Source of the DNA: Haloarcula salinisoli
GTDB taxonomy: Archaea; Halobacteriota; Halobacteria; Halobacteriales; Haloarculaceae
Assembly (NCBI RefSeq): GCF_019599405.1
Contig: NZ_RKLQ01000001.1
Location: 496,001-560,000 of the forward strand
Length of the DNA: 64,000 nucleotides
Direction of reading: 5' to 3'
Translations under genes and position numbers: made by a program
Notes under the pieces: model-generated
The model's input: only the letters and a program-made list of their open reading frames with translations
Told to the model about the DNA's origin: nothing
Databases searched by the model: none
In this document: positions 40,536 through 49,012 of the stretch, in pieces
Layout of the letters: each line of letters begins with the position of its first letter
Numbering within the stretch: the stretch's first letter is position 1

Positions 40536-41621
40536 CGAGAGCAGGCGTTCGCCGTGGACCTCGTCGGCGAAGAGGGGCACCCGTTTGACTTCGTGGCCTC
40601 GGAAGAGGTCCTGGGCCGCCGCTATTGCGTCCTGCTGGACCTCCCACCGACGGGCACAGAACTCACAGTGGTCGACGTTGGGTCCGGGGATGTCGACCTC
40701 GCGACCCAGCACTTCGCTGGGCTCTTGCATCACCCGGTTGACGACGATAGTGCTGACGGGAATCTCGAAGTCGGTGAGCTGGGCGAGCAGGCGCTCCGAT
40801 TCCATCACCGACAGGGTCTCGGGCACCATCACGATTCGGAAGTCGGTGCGGGTGGGGTCCCGCAGGATGGCCCGCAGGCGCTCGATGCGCTCGGAGAGTT
40901 CCTCCAGGTCCTGGATGCCGGACTCCGTATCGACGTCGTCGCCGCCGCCGAACATGCCTTTCATCGAGTCCATCATCCCGGAGAAGCGCTCGCGGAGCTT
41001 CAGAATCGTCCCGACCATCGAGTCCATCGTCTCGGGTAGTTCCAGCAGCCGGAGGGTGTGACCGGTCGGCGCGGTGTCGATGACGACGCGGTCGAACCGG
41101 TCGTCGTCGGTGTAGTCCAGCAGGAGCCGCATCGCTGCCGCTTCGTCCGCGCCAGGCATCGAACCGCCCAGCAGCCCGTCTTCGCCGCCGATGGGATTGT
41201 CGCTCTCTCCGTTCATCGGACCGGAAGCGTCGCCGCCCATCGGACCGGAAGCGTCGCCTCCCATGGGACCCCCACCGCCGAGCATCCCACCGAGACCGCC
41301 CAGGGCGTTGTCTTCCATTCCAAGGGGCCCCTCGCCCATCGCGGCCTCGGGGTCGATTTCGGCGGCGTAAAGCGGGATATCTTCTCGGATGCGTGTCGGC
41401 TCGGCGGGGATATCGGTCTCCAGCGTGTCAGAAAGCGAGTGGGCGGGGTCCGTCGAGACGACCAGCGTCGCCGTGTCGTCCCGTGCCGACGCCAGCGCGG
41501 TGGCTGCGGCACACGTAGTCTTCCCGACGCCGCCTTTCCCACCGTACAGCACGTATTCGGGTGCGTCGACACCGGTCGGTGCGTCGATCTCGTCGACTGT
41601 CTCGACGTCCAGATTGCTCAT
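40512..41621 (-). CDS. ArsA/Get3-type ATPase
   Basis: 369 aa. Deviant Walker A KGGVGKTT (29-36), switch I STDPAHSLSDTL (about 50-61), switch II VIDTAPTGHTLRLL (about 185-198), and a C-terminal C319-x2-C322 zinc-binding pair typical of Get3/TRC40 homodimers. A Met/Gly-rich insert (about 105-160) contains the repeat GPMGGDAS, encoded by two 24-bp units at 41214-41261; another Met-rich helix MMDSMKGMFGG (about 230) resembles the tail-anchor-binding region. Likely carries hydrophobic membrane-protein tails, rather than arsenite. The frame extends upstream but without conservation; start MSNLDVET at 41621. Confidence 0.88.
   Translation of the reverse strand: MSNLDVETVDEIDAPTGVDAPEYVLYGGKGGVGKTTCAAATALASARDDTATLVVSTDPAHSLSDTLETDIPAEPTRIREDIPLYAAEIDPEAAMGEGPLGMEDNALGGLGGMLGGGGPMGGDASGPMGGDASGPMNGESDNPIGGEDGLLGGSMPGADEAAAMRLLLDYTDDDRFDRVVIDTAPTGHTLRLLELPETMDSMVGTILKLRERFSGMMDSMKGMFGGGDDVDTESGIQDLEELSERIERLRAILRDPTRTDFRIVMVPETLSVMESERLLAQLTDFEIPVSTIVVNRVMQEPSEVLGREVDIPGPNVDHCEFCARRWEVQQDAIAAAQDLFRGHEVKRVPLFADEVHGERLLSVVAACLD
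41214..41261. repeat. two 24-bp tandem repeats within the ArsA/Get3 gene
   Basis: Two 24-bp units (CATCGGACCGGAAGCGTCGC start) differ at one base and encode GPMGGDAS twice. They add eight residues each to the Met/Gly-rich insert, so copy number may vary between strains. Confidence 0.85.
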
Positions 41622-41725
41622 ACCCCAGGCTACGCTTCCGGCCTTGAGTAGTTCCCGGAAAAGGGCGCGACAGTGACCCATCGCTGTCGCGCGAGGTTCC
41701 ACGCGCCCAGTGGCGCAGGCGAACC

Positions 41726-41887
41726 CTACTGTCTCGAGGAACGCGCTTCGCGGACCTCGGCGCCGTCACGGAGTTTGTCCTCGCAGTTCGGGCAGACTCT
41801 CGGTCCGTGTGCTTCGGAGGCTTCCGGTGTAAACACCCGCACGTACTGCTCAGTTACGAATTCGCCGCAGTTCTGACACTCGGGCAT
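41726..41887 (-). CDS. 53-aa double-CxxC zinc-finger protein (DUF7563-like)
   Basis: Starts MPECQNCGEFVTEQYVRVF at ATG 41887. Two CxxC pairs, C4-x2-C7 and C32-x2-C35 (RVCPNCEDK), form one zinc site, with an acidic middle and a final EAREARSSRQ-like tail. It resembles the small haloarchaeal DUF7563 proteins. The gene is too short for most gene finders. A possible T-rich promoter region is upstream (41905-41930). Role unknown: a single zinc knuckle suggests RNA or protein binding. Confidence 0.75.
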   Translation of the reverse strand: MPECQNCGEFVTEQYVRVFTPEASEAHGPRVCPNCEDKLRDGAEVREARSSRQ

Positions 41888-41977
41888 CCCTTGTAACACT
41901 CTAATAATGATGTAAATGCTTTTTGTTTACGGCCAACGAGGGGAGTTACAAACCGCGCTTAGCCGACCAACTGCCCG

Positions 41978-44419
41978 TTAACCGTGGTTTCGCCAGAACG
42001 ACTCCAGCTGCGGGGCGAGAAAGTCGGGTGTCATTCGCGTGAACTCCTCGCGTTCGCCCTCGGGGAGAAAGTCGTAGACGGAGTGGCGGCCGTCGGGGGT
42101 GTAGCGCCGGCCGACGAACGCCCGGACGCCCACCTCGTCGGCCCCGCGGATGACCCGACCGATGGCCTGGCGCGCCCGCCGCACCGCGGGGACCGTCAGG
42201 GCGTACTCGAAGGCGTTGTCCTCGCCGAACGTGTCGCCGTAGGCCCGCTGGACCGCCCGAATTCGGGGCGAGCCGATGTTGACGAGCGGGACGCCGACGA
42301 CGGCGCAGGTCGACAGTTTCGCGCCGTCGTAGTCGACGCCCTCGGTGAGTGTCCCGCGCGTCGACGTGACAAGCACCTTGCCCTCGCCCGCGAAGAAGGA
42401 CTGTTTGGTCCGGTCGGTCTCCTCGTTGCTGGAGGACTCGTCGACCAGGACCGGCTTCTCGACGGCGTCCTGCAGGTAGGCGCCGGCCCAGCGAGCCTCC
42501 CGGTAGTTCGGCATGGCTATCATGACGTTCCCGGGTGAGCGGGCAAGCGCCCGGAGCGCCTGGGCGTACTCGTCACGCGTGGGGTTCCAGTTCTCGCCCA
42601 GCGGTTTCATATCGCCGGGGTTCCCGCGGTTGCGCGCCGTGAAAGGGCGCGCGTCGACGAGATACGACGCTCGATTCTCCGGCGGGAACGGGAGGTCGTA
42701 GGTCACCGAGCGCACAGGTCTGGTCGGCGAGTCGTCGTCTTCGTCGTCGACGGCCTGCTCGGCCAGTCCGTCGAGCCCGGCGACCTTCGTGAACACGTCT
42801 AGCGGTTCGAGCGTCGCGCTCATCACGCAGCCCCCGCCGAGTTCGTCGAAGACGTCACGCAAGGCCAGCGCGGGCATGCAGTTGTAAAAGAGCAGTCCGG
42901 GCGTGTAGACGGCCTCGTAGTCGGCGTCGGTGGCCCGACGCTGGTCGGGCGAGTGTTCCAGTTCGATTTCCCGGAGGAACGTCGAGTGGTCCCGTTCCCA
43001 CCAGTGGCCACAGATAGCGCCGACGGCGGCACAGACGGGCTGGCGGGTCAATCCGAGCTGGTCGATGGCGTCCTCGACGGCGGCGCCTATCTGTCCGAGC
43101 GAGCGCCACAGCCCGCCGTCGTACCCCTTCTGCTCGGCCCACTCCGTGAGTTCGTCTCGTTCGACGCTGTCGGGGTCCCGCAGGGGTATCTCTCGGTCGT
43201 GTTCGGGGAGCATCGAGGGGTCCGCGCGCCACCCCTCGTGTTCGCTATCCAGGAACGATTCGACGCGGTCGTCGACCCAGCGTTCGAGGTCGGCGTAGAA
43301 CTTCCGGGCGCGGTCCACGGCTTCGAGGGGGACTTCCCGCGCGGAGAGTACCTCCCGGACCTGTTCCTTGTGGTCGGCGGTCTGCTGGGCGCGCTGGACC
43401 AGCAGGTCACAGTCGTTGCGTGCCTGGGTAATCGTCTGTTTGCCCAGCCGGTCCGACAGCAGGTCACGGACCCGCTCCTCCAGGCGGTGGGCCTCGTCGA
43501 CGACGACGAACGTCTGGTCGTCGAGAATCGCCGACAGCAGCGGCCGGGAGTTCGGGTCGAAGAGGTGGTTGTAGTTGCCGACGACCACGTCGGCTTCCTC
43601 CAGCATGACGCTCATCACCCGGTGGGGGCAGGTCCCCCGTTCGACGGCCGCCGGCAGGTAGTCGTCGATGGTGACGACGTTGTTCGGGCCTGCCGAGAAG
43701 TCCACGGGCGACCCCTTGTTCCGGGCGTACCAGTCGGCCTCGAACGGGCAATAGAGCGGTTCGTCGCCCTCGGCCATCGACTCGGGAGCGGTGGGCTGGC
43801 TCGGCCGGTACGGTGAGGCCGCGCCCGCGGTGGCGAGCGTGTCCTCGCCCAGCGTCGTCTGGGAGGCGGCATCGGGACGAGCCGCCGCGGCGAGCTTGCT
43901 GCCAAGCTGTGGGTCCCACCACTGCTCGTCCTCGTCGACCTCGTTCTCGATGGCCGTGTCCGCGACGGCCGCCCCGTCCCCGCGCCCGTCGTCCTCGACG
44001 AGTCTCGCCGTGGCTTCCCGCAGGTCCTCACAGCGGTCGTGGGTGCTCGCGTCGTCGGGGAACTTCCCTTCGCGCCCGTAGGGACAGAGGTCCCGCTTGC
44101 CGACGAGCGAGATGCCATCGAAGGGCTCTTCGATGCCGGCGTTTAGCGTCCGCAGGTCGTCGACGAACTGCTGGAGCTGCTGTTTGACCGGGGTGACGAC
44201 GACGATACGGTCGTAGAGGTCGGTGTCCCGGACGAGGTGGGCGCCGGCGGTCAGGGCGGCCATCGTCTTCCCGGTGCCACAGGGGCCTTCCATCGCGAGA
44301 AAGCCACGGGACTTCCCGGTCTCGATGACCCGTTCGATGGCGTCGGCCTGGTTACCGTATGGCTCCTCGAACCCGAAGTACGTGCGCCACGCCTCGCTCT
44401 CTGGAGCCGATTCCCGCAT
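41978..44419 (-). CDS. Fe-S superfamily 2 DNA helicase (XPD/DinG-like)
   Basis: 813 aa. N-terminal Q-like PYGNQADAIERVIETG, then Walker A GPCGTGKT (about 45-52). The Fe-S domain cysteines are C-P-Y-G (about 110) with C-E-D-L (about 127), then CPFEADW (about 235) and CPHRVM (about 265); the spacing is wide, like haloarchaeal XPD-related helicases. DEAH motif VVDEAHRLEERV (about 304-315), motif IV-VI at the end with STRGTLTEGVDYDGAKLS and RQAIGRVIRGADEVG (about 750). 5'-3' DNA unwinding in repair or recombination is the family role. Divergent from the NHL gene by 103 bp. Start at MRESAPESEAW because earlier codons are G/P-rich. Confidence 0.92.
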   Translation of the reverse strand: MRESAPESEAWRTYFGFEEPYGNQADAIERVIETGKSRGFLAMEGPCGTGKTMAALTAGAHLVRDTDLYDRIVVVTPVKQQLQQFVDDLRTLNAGIEEPFDGISLVGKRDLCPYGREGKFPDDASTHDRCEDLREATARLVEDDGRGDGAAVADTAIENEVDEDEQWWDPQLGSKLAAAARPDAASQTTLGEDTLATAGAASPYRPSQPTAPESMAEGDEPLYCPFEADWYARNKGSPVDFSAGPNNVVTIDDYLPAAVERGTCPHRVMSVMLEEADVVVGNYNHLFDPNSRPLLSAILDDQTFVVVDEAHRLEERVRDLLSDRLGKQTITQARNDCDLLVQRAQQTADHKEQVREVLSAREVPLEAVDRARKFYADLERWVDDRVESFLDSEHEGWRADPSMLPEHDREIPLRDPDSVERDELTEWAEQKGYDGGLWRSLGQIGAAVEDAIDQLGLTRQPVCAAVGAICGHWWERDHSTFLREIELEHSPDQRRATDADYEAVYTPGLLFYNCMPALALRDVFDELGGGCVMSATLEPLDVFTKVAGLDGLAEQAVDDEDDDSPTRPVRSVTYDLPFPPENRASYLVDARPFTARNRGNPGDMKPLGENWNPTRDEYAQALRALARSPGNVMIAMPNYREARWAGAYLQDAVEKPVLVDESSSNEETDRTKQSFFAGEGKVLVTSTRGTLTEGVDYDGAKLSTCAVVGVPLVNIGSPRIRAVQRAYGDTFGEDNAFEYALTVPAVRRARQAIGRVIRGADEVGVRAFVGRRYTPDGRHSVYDFLPEGEREEFTRMTPDFLAPQLESFWRNHG

Positions 44420-44491
44420 TGGAACGGGGTTGGGCGTCCCCGTATTTGAACCGCCGGGTTCGCGCCGGAACGGTTCGCACAATCAGTACTG

Positions 44492-44498
44492 TTAATAC
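44492..44498 (+). promoter_or_regulatory. TATA-like box of the NHL-repeat gene
   Basis: TTAATAC is 25-31 bases before the GTG at 44523 and supports this non-ATG start. The gap also serves the divergent helicase gene. Confidence 0.5.
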
Positions 44499-44522
44499 AA
44501 CCGTTCAACATCTTGTGACAAC

Positions 44523-46508
44523 GTGCCATCTATCCATCAGGAAACCTACGGACGGCGCGCTCCGGACCTCGCGCCGCCGTTCCCGAGGTCGGCCGACGGC
44601 GTCGGGCTCTCCACGCCGGTCGGCGTCGTGCAGGACCCCGCCGGGCGTGTCTGGGTCGCCGACGCCGGCAACAGCCGCGTGCTCGTTTTCGACCGAAATC
44701 TGGAGCGGGTGTTCGGCCAGGTCGGGTCCTTCGGGACCGCGCCCGGCGAGTTCGACCTCCCGTTCCGGCTGGCCCACCACCCGAGCGAGTCACGCGTCTT
44801 CGTCACTGACCTCGGCAATGCCAGGGTGCAGGAACTGGCCTACGGCGAGCCCGGCGAGGACGGCGTTCCAGTGACCGTCAAGCAGACGTTCGGGCCCACG
44901 ACAGACGACTTTCACCCCAACGGCATCGCGCTCGCCGAGGACGGTGACGGACTGACCGTCTTCGTCGCCGACGAGTTCTATCACGAGGACCCCGAAGACA
45001 CCCGGAGCCGCATCGTCGTCTTCGACGGCGACGGACGCGAGACCGACAGTTTCCGTGCCGTCACCCGGGAGTACGACGACCCCATCGGGCTCTACTGGCC
45101 ACAGGGCCTCGATACGGACCCCGACGGGAACCTTCTCGTCGCCAACACCGGCTACGGCCAGCAAGCGAGCGAACACGGTCGGCCGCCCTACTATGCGAAC
45201 GTGGTCCGCTGTGACCGCGAGGGCTGTGGGGTCCCGTTCCCGGCCACTGGGACCCCAGTGCTTGACGACCAGTTCGCCATCCCCAGGGCCGTGAGCTATC
45301 TGCCCGACGAGGAGCGAATCGTCGTTCCGGACATCGGCGGGGGGCACCTCTATGCCTACTCGCCCGACGGCGACCGGCGCGGGGAAATGCCGTCGGTCAT
45401 CGCCCCCGACGTCGAGGACCGCCGCTTTGGCGCTCCGATGGCCGTCACCGGATACGACCCCGGTGACGCCGACCCGACCGGCGCCATCCGCGGGCGGGTA
45501 CTGGTCACCGAGGCACTCGACCACGCCGTCTCGGCCTACCGGCTCCGCTTTGTCGCCGAGCGAAAGACACAGCTTGGGGCCGTCGACGGCTGTCGGCGCC
45601 AGCCCGGGCAGTTCGACTACGCTTCGGGGTCGGCGGTTCAGCGGGCCGGCGACCCGGTGCTGTGGGTCGGCGACGGCGGCAACGAGCGGGCCCAGCACAC
45701 CGGCCCGGGGCTGGAAGCGCCGGTCTCGCCGGCCGACCTCACGGCGAATCGGTTCCCGGCGACGCTTTCGACCTGGCACCCCGGCGACGAGACGTATCTG
45801 TTCGCCGCCGACTACACTGCCGAGGCCGACGCGTTCACTGACGACCACCAGCTCCACTGCTACCGGCTGGACGACCGCGACCCCGAACACGTCACGAGCT
45901 TCGGCGGCTGGGGGTACTTCGGCGGTGACGTCCGCCTGCCCCGCGGGATGGCCGTCGAACCGCTCGATAGCGACCGCTGCCGACTCCACGTCGCGGACTC
46001 GCTCAACGGCCGGGTCGCCTCGTGGGTCATCGACCGCCGGACCGGGGCCGTCGAGGACCACGACACCCGGGGAACGTTCGGCCACGACGCCGGCGAGTTC
46101 TGGCTCCCCTCCGACGTGGCAATCGGCCCCGAGGCCACCTACGTCGCCGACCGAAGCAACGACCGCCTCCAGTACGACGCCGGCGACGGCTGGCAGGTCG
46201 TGGGGACCGCGGGCTACGGCGACGACAGCGGCCGATTCCTCCTCCCGACGAGTCTGGCGCTGGCCGACGGCTATCTGTTCGTGGTGGACCTCGTGAACCG
46301 TGCCATCAAGGTGTTCGAGACGCTGCCCGGGGGCGGGATTCCGGACGAGCCGGTCGACGCCTTCGGCACGTTCGGCGGGCAGACCGCCGGTGGTGACCTC
46401 TGGTTCCCGGCGATGGTCTCTGCGCTGGCACACGACGACGGGGTGACCGTGCTGTTGCCAGATAGCGTGCTGAACGTCGTCTATCGGTACGAGTGGACGG
46501 CGCCGTAG
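44523..46508 (+). CDS. NHL-repeat beta-propeller protein
   Basis: 661 aa from GTG 44523. No signal peptide, so probably cytoplasmic. At least four NHL repeats are visible: VGVVQDPAGRVWVADAGNSRVLVFD (split: VWVADAGNSRV), GEFDLPFRLAHHP, RLHVADSLNGRVASW and ATYVADRSNDRLQYD, plus LSLADGYLFVVDLVNRAIKVFE at the end. Each has the V-A-D-x-x-N-x-R hallmark. The middle part (about 215-460) is a large region with less regular blades. Propellers of this type bind proteins, RNA or sugars. The partner is unknown; the shared promoter with the helicase may mean a joint role. Confidence 0.85.
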   Translation: MPSIHQETYGRRAPDLAPPFPRSADGVGLSTPVGVVQDPAGRVWVADAGNSRVLVFDRNLERVFGQVGSFGTAPGEFDLPFRLAHHPSESRVFVTDLGNARVQELAYGEPGEDGVPVTVKQTFGPTTDDFHPNGIALAEDGDGLTVFVADEFYHEDPEDTRSRIVVFDGDGRETDSFRAVTREYDDPIGLYWPQGLDTDPDGNLLVANTGYGQQASEHGRPPYYANVVRCDREGCGVPFPATGTPVLDDQFAIPRAVSYLPDEERIVVPDIGGGHLYAYSPDGDRRGEMPSVIAPDVEDRRFGAPMAVTGYDPGDADPTGAIRGRVLVTEALDHAVSAYRLRFVAERKTQLGAVDGCRRQPGQFDYASGSAVQRAGDPVLWVGDGGNERAQHTGPGLEAPVSPADLTANRFPATLSTWHPGDETYLFAADYTAEADAFTDDHQLHCYRLDDRDPEHVTSFGGWGYFGGDVRLPRGMAVEPLDSDRCRLHVADSLNGRVASWVIDRRTGAVEDHDTRGTFGHDAGEFWLPSDVAIGPEATYVADRSNDRLQYDAGDGWQVVGTAGYGDDSGRFLLPTSLALADGYLFVVDLVNRAIKVFETLPGGGIPDEPVDAFGTFGGQTAGGDLWFPAMVSALAHDDGVTVLLPDSVLNVVYRYEWTAP

Positions 46509-46513
46509 CTGCG

Positions 46514-47845
46514 CTAGGTCTCCTCGGGCGGCTCTACGGTCTCGGGTAGCGCCACCCGGACCTCCAGGACGCGGTTGTTCTCGGCCGTCTCGACGGTGAG
46601 GCTGACCCCGTCGTGGGTCACGGTCTCGCCCTCGTCGACGAGGCGTCCGGCCCGGCTCATGAGGAAGCCGGCGACGGACTCGAACTCCTCGGCCTCCGGG
46701 AACTCGGTGCCAAGCGCCTCGTTGGCCTCGTGGACGTTGAGCTCCCCGCGAACGAGTGCGGTGTGGTCGTCGAGCCACCGAATCGGCGGGGCCTCCGTCG
46801 CGGTGAGCACCTCGCCGATTATCTCCTCGACGATGTCCTCGATGGTGACGACCCCCGACGTCGTGCCGAACTCGTCGACCACGATAGCCATCCGCCGTCG
46901 CTGTGCGCGCAGCTCCGTCAGCAGGTCGTCGACCTCCTTCGTCTCCGGGACGACGACCGGCTCGCGCGTGACGGAGTGGAGGGAGTCGCCCCGGTGCTGT
47001 GCTTCCAGCAGGTCGCGGATGTGGACCACGCCGACGACGTTATCGAGCACCTCTTCGTACACCGGGAGCTGGGTGAACCCGCTGTCGAGACAGGTCTCTA
47101 TCGCCGTCTCGAGGTCCGCGTCGGCCTCGACGCCGACCACGTCGAGTCGGGGGGCCATGGTCTCCTTGACGATGCGGTTCCGGAATCGGAGCAGCCGCTG
47201 GAGCATCCGGTGTTCGGACTCGGTGAACACGCCCGCACGCTGGCCGGCCTCGATGACTTCCCGGACCTCCGCCCGCGTGACGTACGCGCTTTCCAGGTCT
47301 CCCTCGCTCCCGGTGAGTCTGTTGACCAGGCTGGTGAGCGTGTCGAACACCGCCACGAGCGGATACAGCGCCCGCTGGATGAGGCTGAGCGGTCGGGCGA
47401 TTCGGAGCGCCCACAGTTCGCTGTGTTCGACGGCGTAGGATTTGGGCGCCGTCTCGCCGAACAGCAACACCAGCGACGTGACCCCGAAGGTGGCGACGAG
47501 CACGGCCTCTCCCGGCGTGAAGTAGAAGCCAAGGAGCCCGGTCGTGATGGCCGACATGCCGATGTTGGCGATGTTGTTCCCGACGAGGATCGTCACGAGC
47601 AGCCGGCGCGGGTCCTCTTTCAGCAGCGAGAGCGTCTCGGCGCCGGGCGTCCCCGCCTCGGCCAGCGACTCGATACGGTGATCGGCCAGCGAGAAGATAG
47701 CGATTTCGGCCGAAGAGAAAAAGCCCGAGACCAGGATGAGGGCCACTATTGCCAGGGTTCCCAGGACGGTAATCGTTCCCTGCGAGGGGTCGACCAATCC
47801 GGCGAACTGTCCCACAGGTAGCGACGAGGAGAGCGAGGAGTACAT
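46514..47845 (-). CDS. CNNM/HlyC-CorC family membrane protein with CBS pair
   Basis: 443 aa from ATG 47845; the ATG 47863 would add six residues. CNNM domain (about 25-195) with three or four helices and the motif SGFFSSAEIAIFSLADHRIESLA, GNNIANIGMSAI and GETAPKSYA. Two CBS domains (about 210-340) with APRLDVVGVEADADL and VVHIRDLLEA, VDEFGTTSGVVTIEDIVEEI. A CorC-HlyC domain is at the end (about 345-435). Members are magnesium/cobalt exporters or their regulators; CNNM is the mammalian name. Adenine nucleotides usually bind the CBS pair. Confidence 0.9.
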   Translation of the reverse strand: MYSSLSSSLPVGQFAGLVDPSQGTITVLGTLAIVALILVSGFFSSAEIAIFSLADHRIESLAEAGTPGAETLSLLKEDPRRLLVTILVGNNIANIGMSAITTGLLGFYFTPGEAVLVATFGVTSLVLLFGETAPKSYAVEHSELWALRIARPLSLIQRALYPLVAVFDTLTSLVNRLTGSEGDLESAYVTRAEVREVIEAGQRAGVFTESEHRMLQRLLRFRNRIVKETMAPRLDVVGVEADADLETAIETCLDSGFTQLPVYEEVLDNVVGVVHIRDLLEAQHRGDSLHSVTREPVVVPETKEVDDLLTELRAQRRRMAIVVDEFGTTSGVVTIEDIVEEIIGEVLTATEAPPIRWLDDHTALVRGELNVHEANEALGTEFPEAEEFESVAGFLMSRAGRLVDEGETVTHDGVSLTVETAENNRVLEVRVALPETVEPPEET

Positions 47846-47937
47846 ACTGGGTGAAAGGCACAACGCTGGGTAAAATCACGGGTCTCGGCGGGTCGTCTCA
47901 GGCGGCTCTGCCAGAAAAGGGTCAATTCAGATATATG

Positions 47938-47945
47938 TTTATGTA
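47938..47945 (+). promoter_or_regulatory. TATA-like box of the DUF5789-like gene
   Basis: TTTATGTA is 22-29 bases before the ATG at 47967. Confidence 0.5.
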
Positions 47946-47966
47946 GATAGAGAACTATCGTTCGTT

Positions 47967-48272
47967 ATGAAGATAGACGAGCTACAGGCATTCCTCGAAG
48001 ACGAACTATCGTATTCGGTCTCCCACGCGTCCGTGCTCTCGCAGGTCGGGTCGGCCGAAATCGAGGCCCCCGACGCGGACGAGACGGCGACGATTTCGAC
48101 CATCATCGATGACGTCGGGCAGGAGTCGTACGACTCGGCCGATGAACTGTTCGCGACCGTCCTCGGGAACGTCAACGACGACTACATCGGACGCAAGTTC
48201 TACGACGACCGCGGTGGGAATCCAATCGACGAGCTGACCGACCGGCGGGACGAGACGGAAATGTCATTTTAA
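47967..48272 (+). CDS. DUF5789-like haloarchaeal protein
   Basis: 101 aa, acidic. It begins MKIDELQAFLEDELSYSVSHASVL, with a beta-rich SAEIEAPDADETATISTIIDDVG, and ends in the region YDSADELFATVLGNVNDDYIGRKFYDDRGG, which I associate with DUF5789. No function known. Single gene with its own TATA-like box. Confidence 0.75.
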   Translation: MKIDELQAFLEDELSYSVSHASVLSQVGSAEIEAPDADETATISTIIDDVGQESYDSADELFATVLGNVNDDYIGRKFYDDRGGNPIDELTDRRDETEMSF

Positions 48273-48342
48273 TCACTTGGCGGCGGTCAGTCCGCCCTCG
48301 CTCGCCGAAACGCCTGTCGAGCAGTTGCCAGGCTGGCACGAA

Positions 48343-48373
48343 CTTATATAAATGTACACAGGGTACTGTGTAC
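48343..48373 (+). promoter_or_regulatory. promoter and palindromic operator of vapBC
   Basis: A TATA-like ATATAAAT region (48343-48352) is followed by GTACACA-GGGTAC-TGTGTAC (48354-48373), a perfect 7-bp inverted repeat with six-base spacer that ends one base before the ATG at 48375. GTAC occurs three times within it. VapB-type antitoxins often bind such palindromes together with VapC to repress their operon. Confidence 0.65.
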
Positions 48374-48374
48374 T

Positions 48375-48605
48375 ATGGGGACGAAAACAATCTCGCTGGA
48401 CGAGGAGGCGTACGAGCGCTTGCGGGCGCACAAGCGCGAGGGCGAGAGCTTCAGCGCCGTCGTCAAACGGTTGGCCGGCGAGCGGTCCTGGCAGGAGGTC
48501 ACCGGTATCTGGGCTGGCGAGGTCGACGGGCTCGAAGCGGCGGTCGATGACGGTCGCGAACGAAGTCGGGAGCGCCGGGCCCGCATCGACGACGCACTGG
48601 AATGA
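48375..48605 (+). CDS. vapB: antitoxin, VapB/RHH type (DUF7557-like)
   Basis: 76 aa. Ribbon-helix-helix start TKTISLDEEAYERLRAHKREGESFSAVVKRL (split: TKTISLDEEAYERLRAHKRE) at residues 3-32, the usual VapB DNA-binding layout; the acidic/basic C-terminal helix (about 45-76) would wrap the toxin. It overlaps vapC by 4 bp (ATGA), standard for toxin-antitoxin operons. Confidence 0.88.
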   Translation: MGTKTISLDEEAYERLRAHKREGESFSAVVKRLAGERSWQEVTGIWAGEVDGLEAAVDDGRERSRERRARIDDALE

Positions 48606-48994
48606 TTCAGGATACCAGCTTTCTCATCGATATCCTCAACGGCGACGAGGATGCAACCGACGTTCTGGAACTCATCGAGCGCGATAACCGACCCGAAAAG
48701 GTCGCCGCCATCACGTCACTCGAACTGTACGAGGGAATCGGCCGCTCGGAGAAACCGGCCGAGGAACAGCGGCAGGTTCTGGCTGTTCTCGAGTCCAAAC
48801 ACGTGATCCCCGCCGATCACGGTATCATGAAACACGCCGGCGAATTGAGTGCGAGCCTCATCACTGCGGGCGAGCGTATCGATAGAGAGGACTGTATCAT
48901 CGCCGCGACGGCGATCCAGGAGAACGAGCCCGTGCTCACTCGGAACGCCGCGCACTTCGACCGAGTTCCCAATCTCGACGTCGAGAGCTACTGA
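48602..48994 (+). CDS. vapC: toxin, VapC PIN-domain ribonuclease
   Basis: 130 aa. PIN-domain acidic residues D4 (IQDTSFLIDIL), E41 or E44 (LELYEGIG), D97 (REDCIIAATA) and N115/D120 (LTRNAAHFDRV) are in place, so it should be an active Mg2+-dependent RNase. Known VapC toxins cut tRNA or rRNA sites. The antitoxin gene lies directly upstream. The 10-bp T/A-rich region upstream is the only promoter, so both are co-transcribed. Confidence 0.92.
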   Translation: MIQDTSFLIDILNGDEDATDVLELIERDNRPEKVAAITSLELYEGIGRSEKPAEEQRQVLAVLESKHVIPADHGIMKHAGELSASLITAGERIDREDCIIAATAIQENEPVLTRNAAHFDRVPNLDVESY

Positions 48995-49012
48995 CAGAAT
49001 CTCTCCGCGCAG

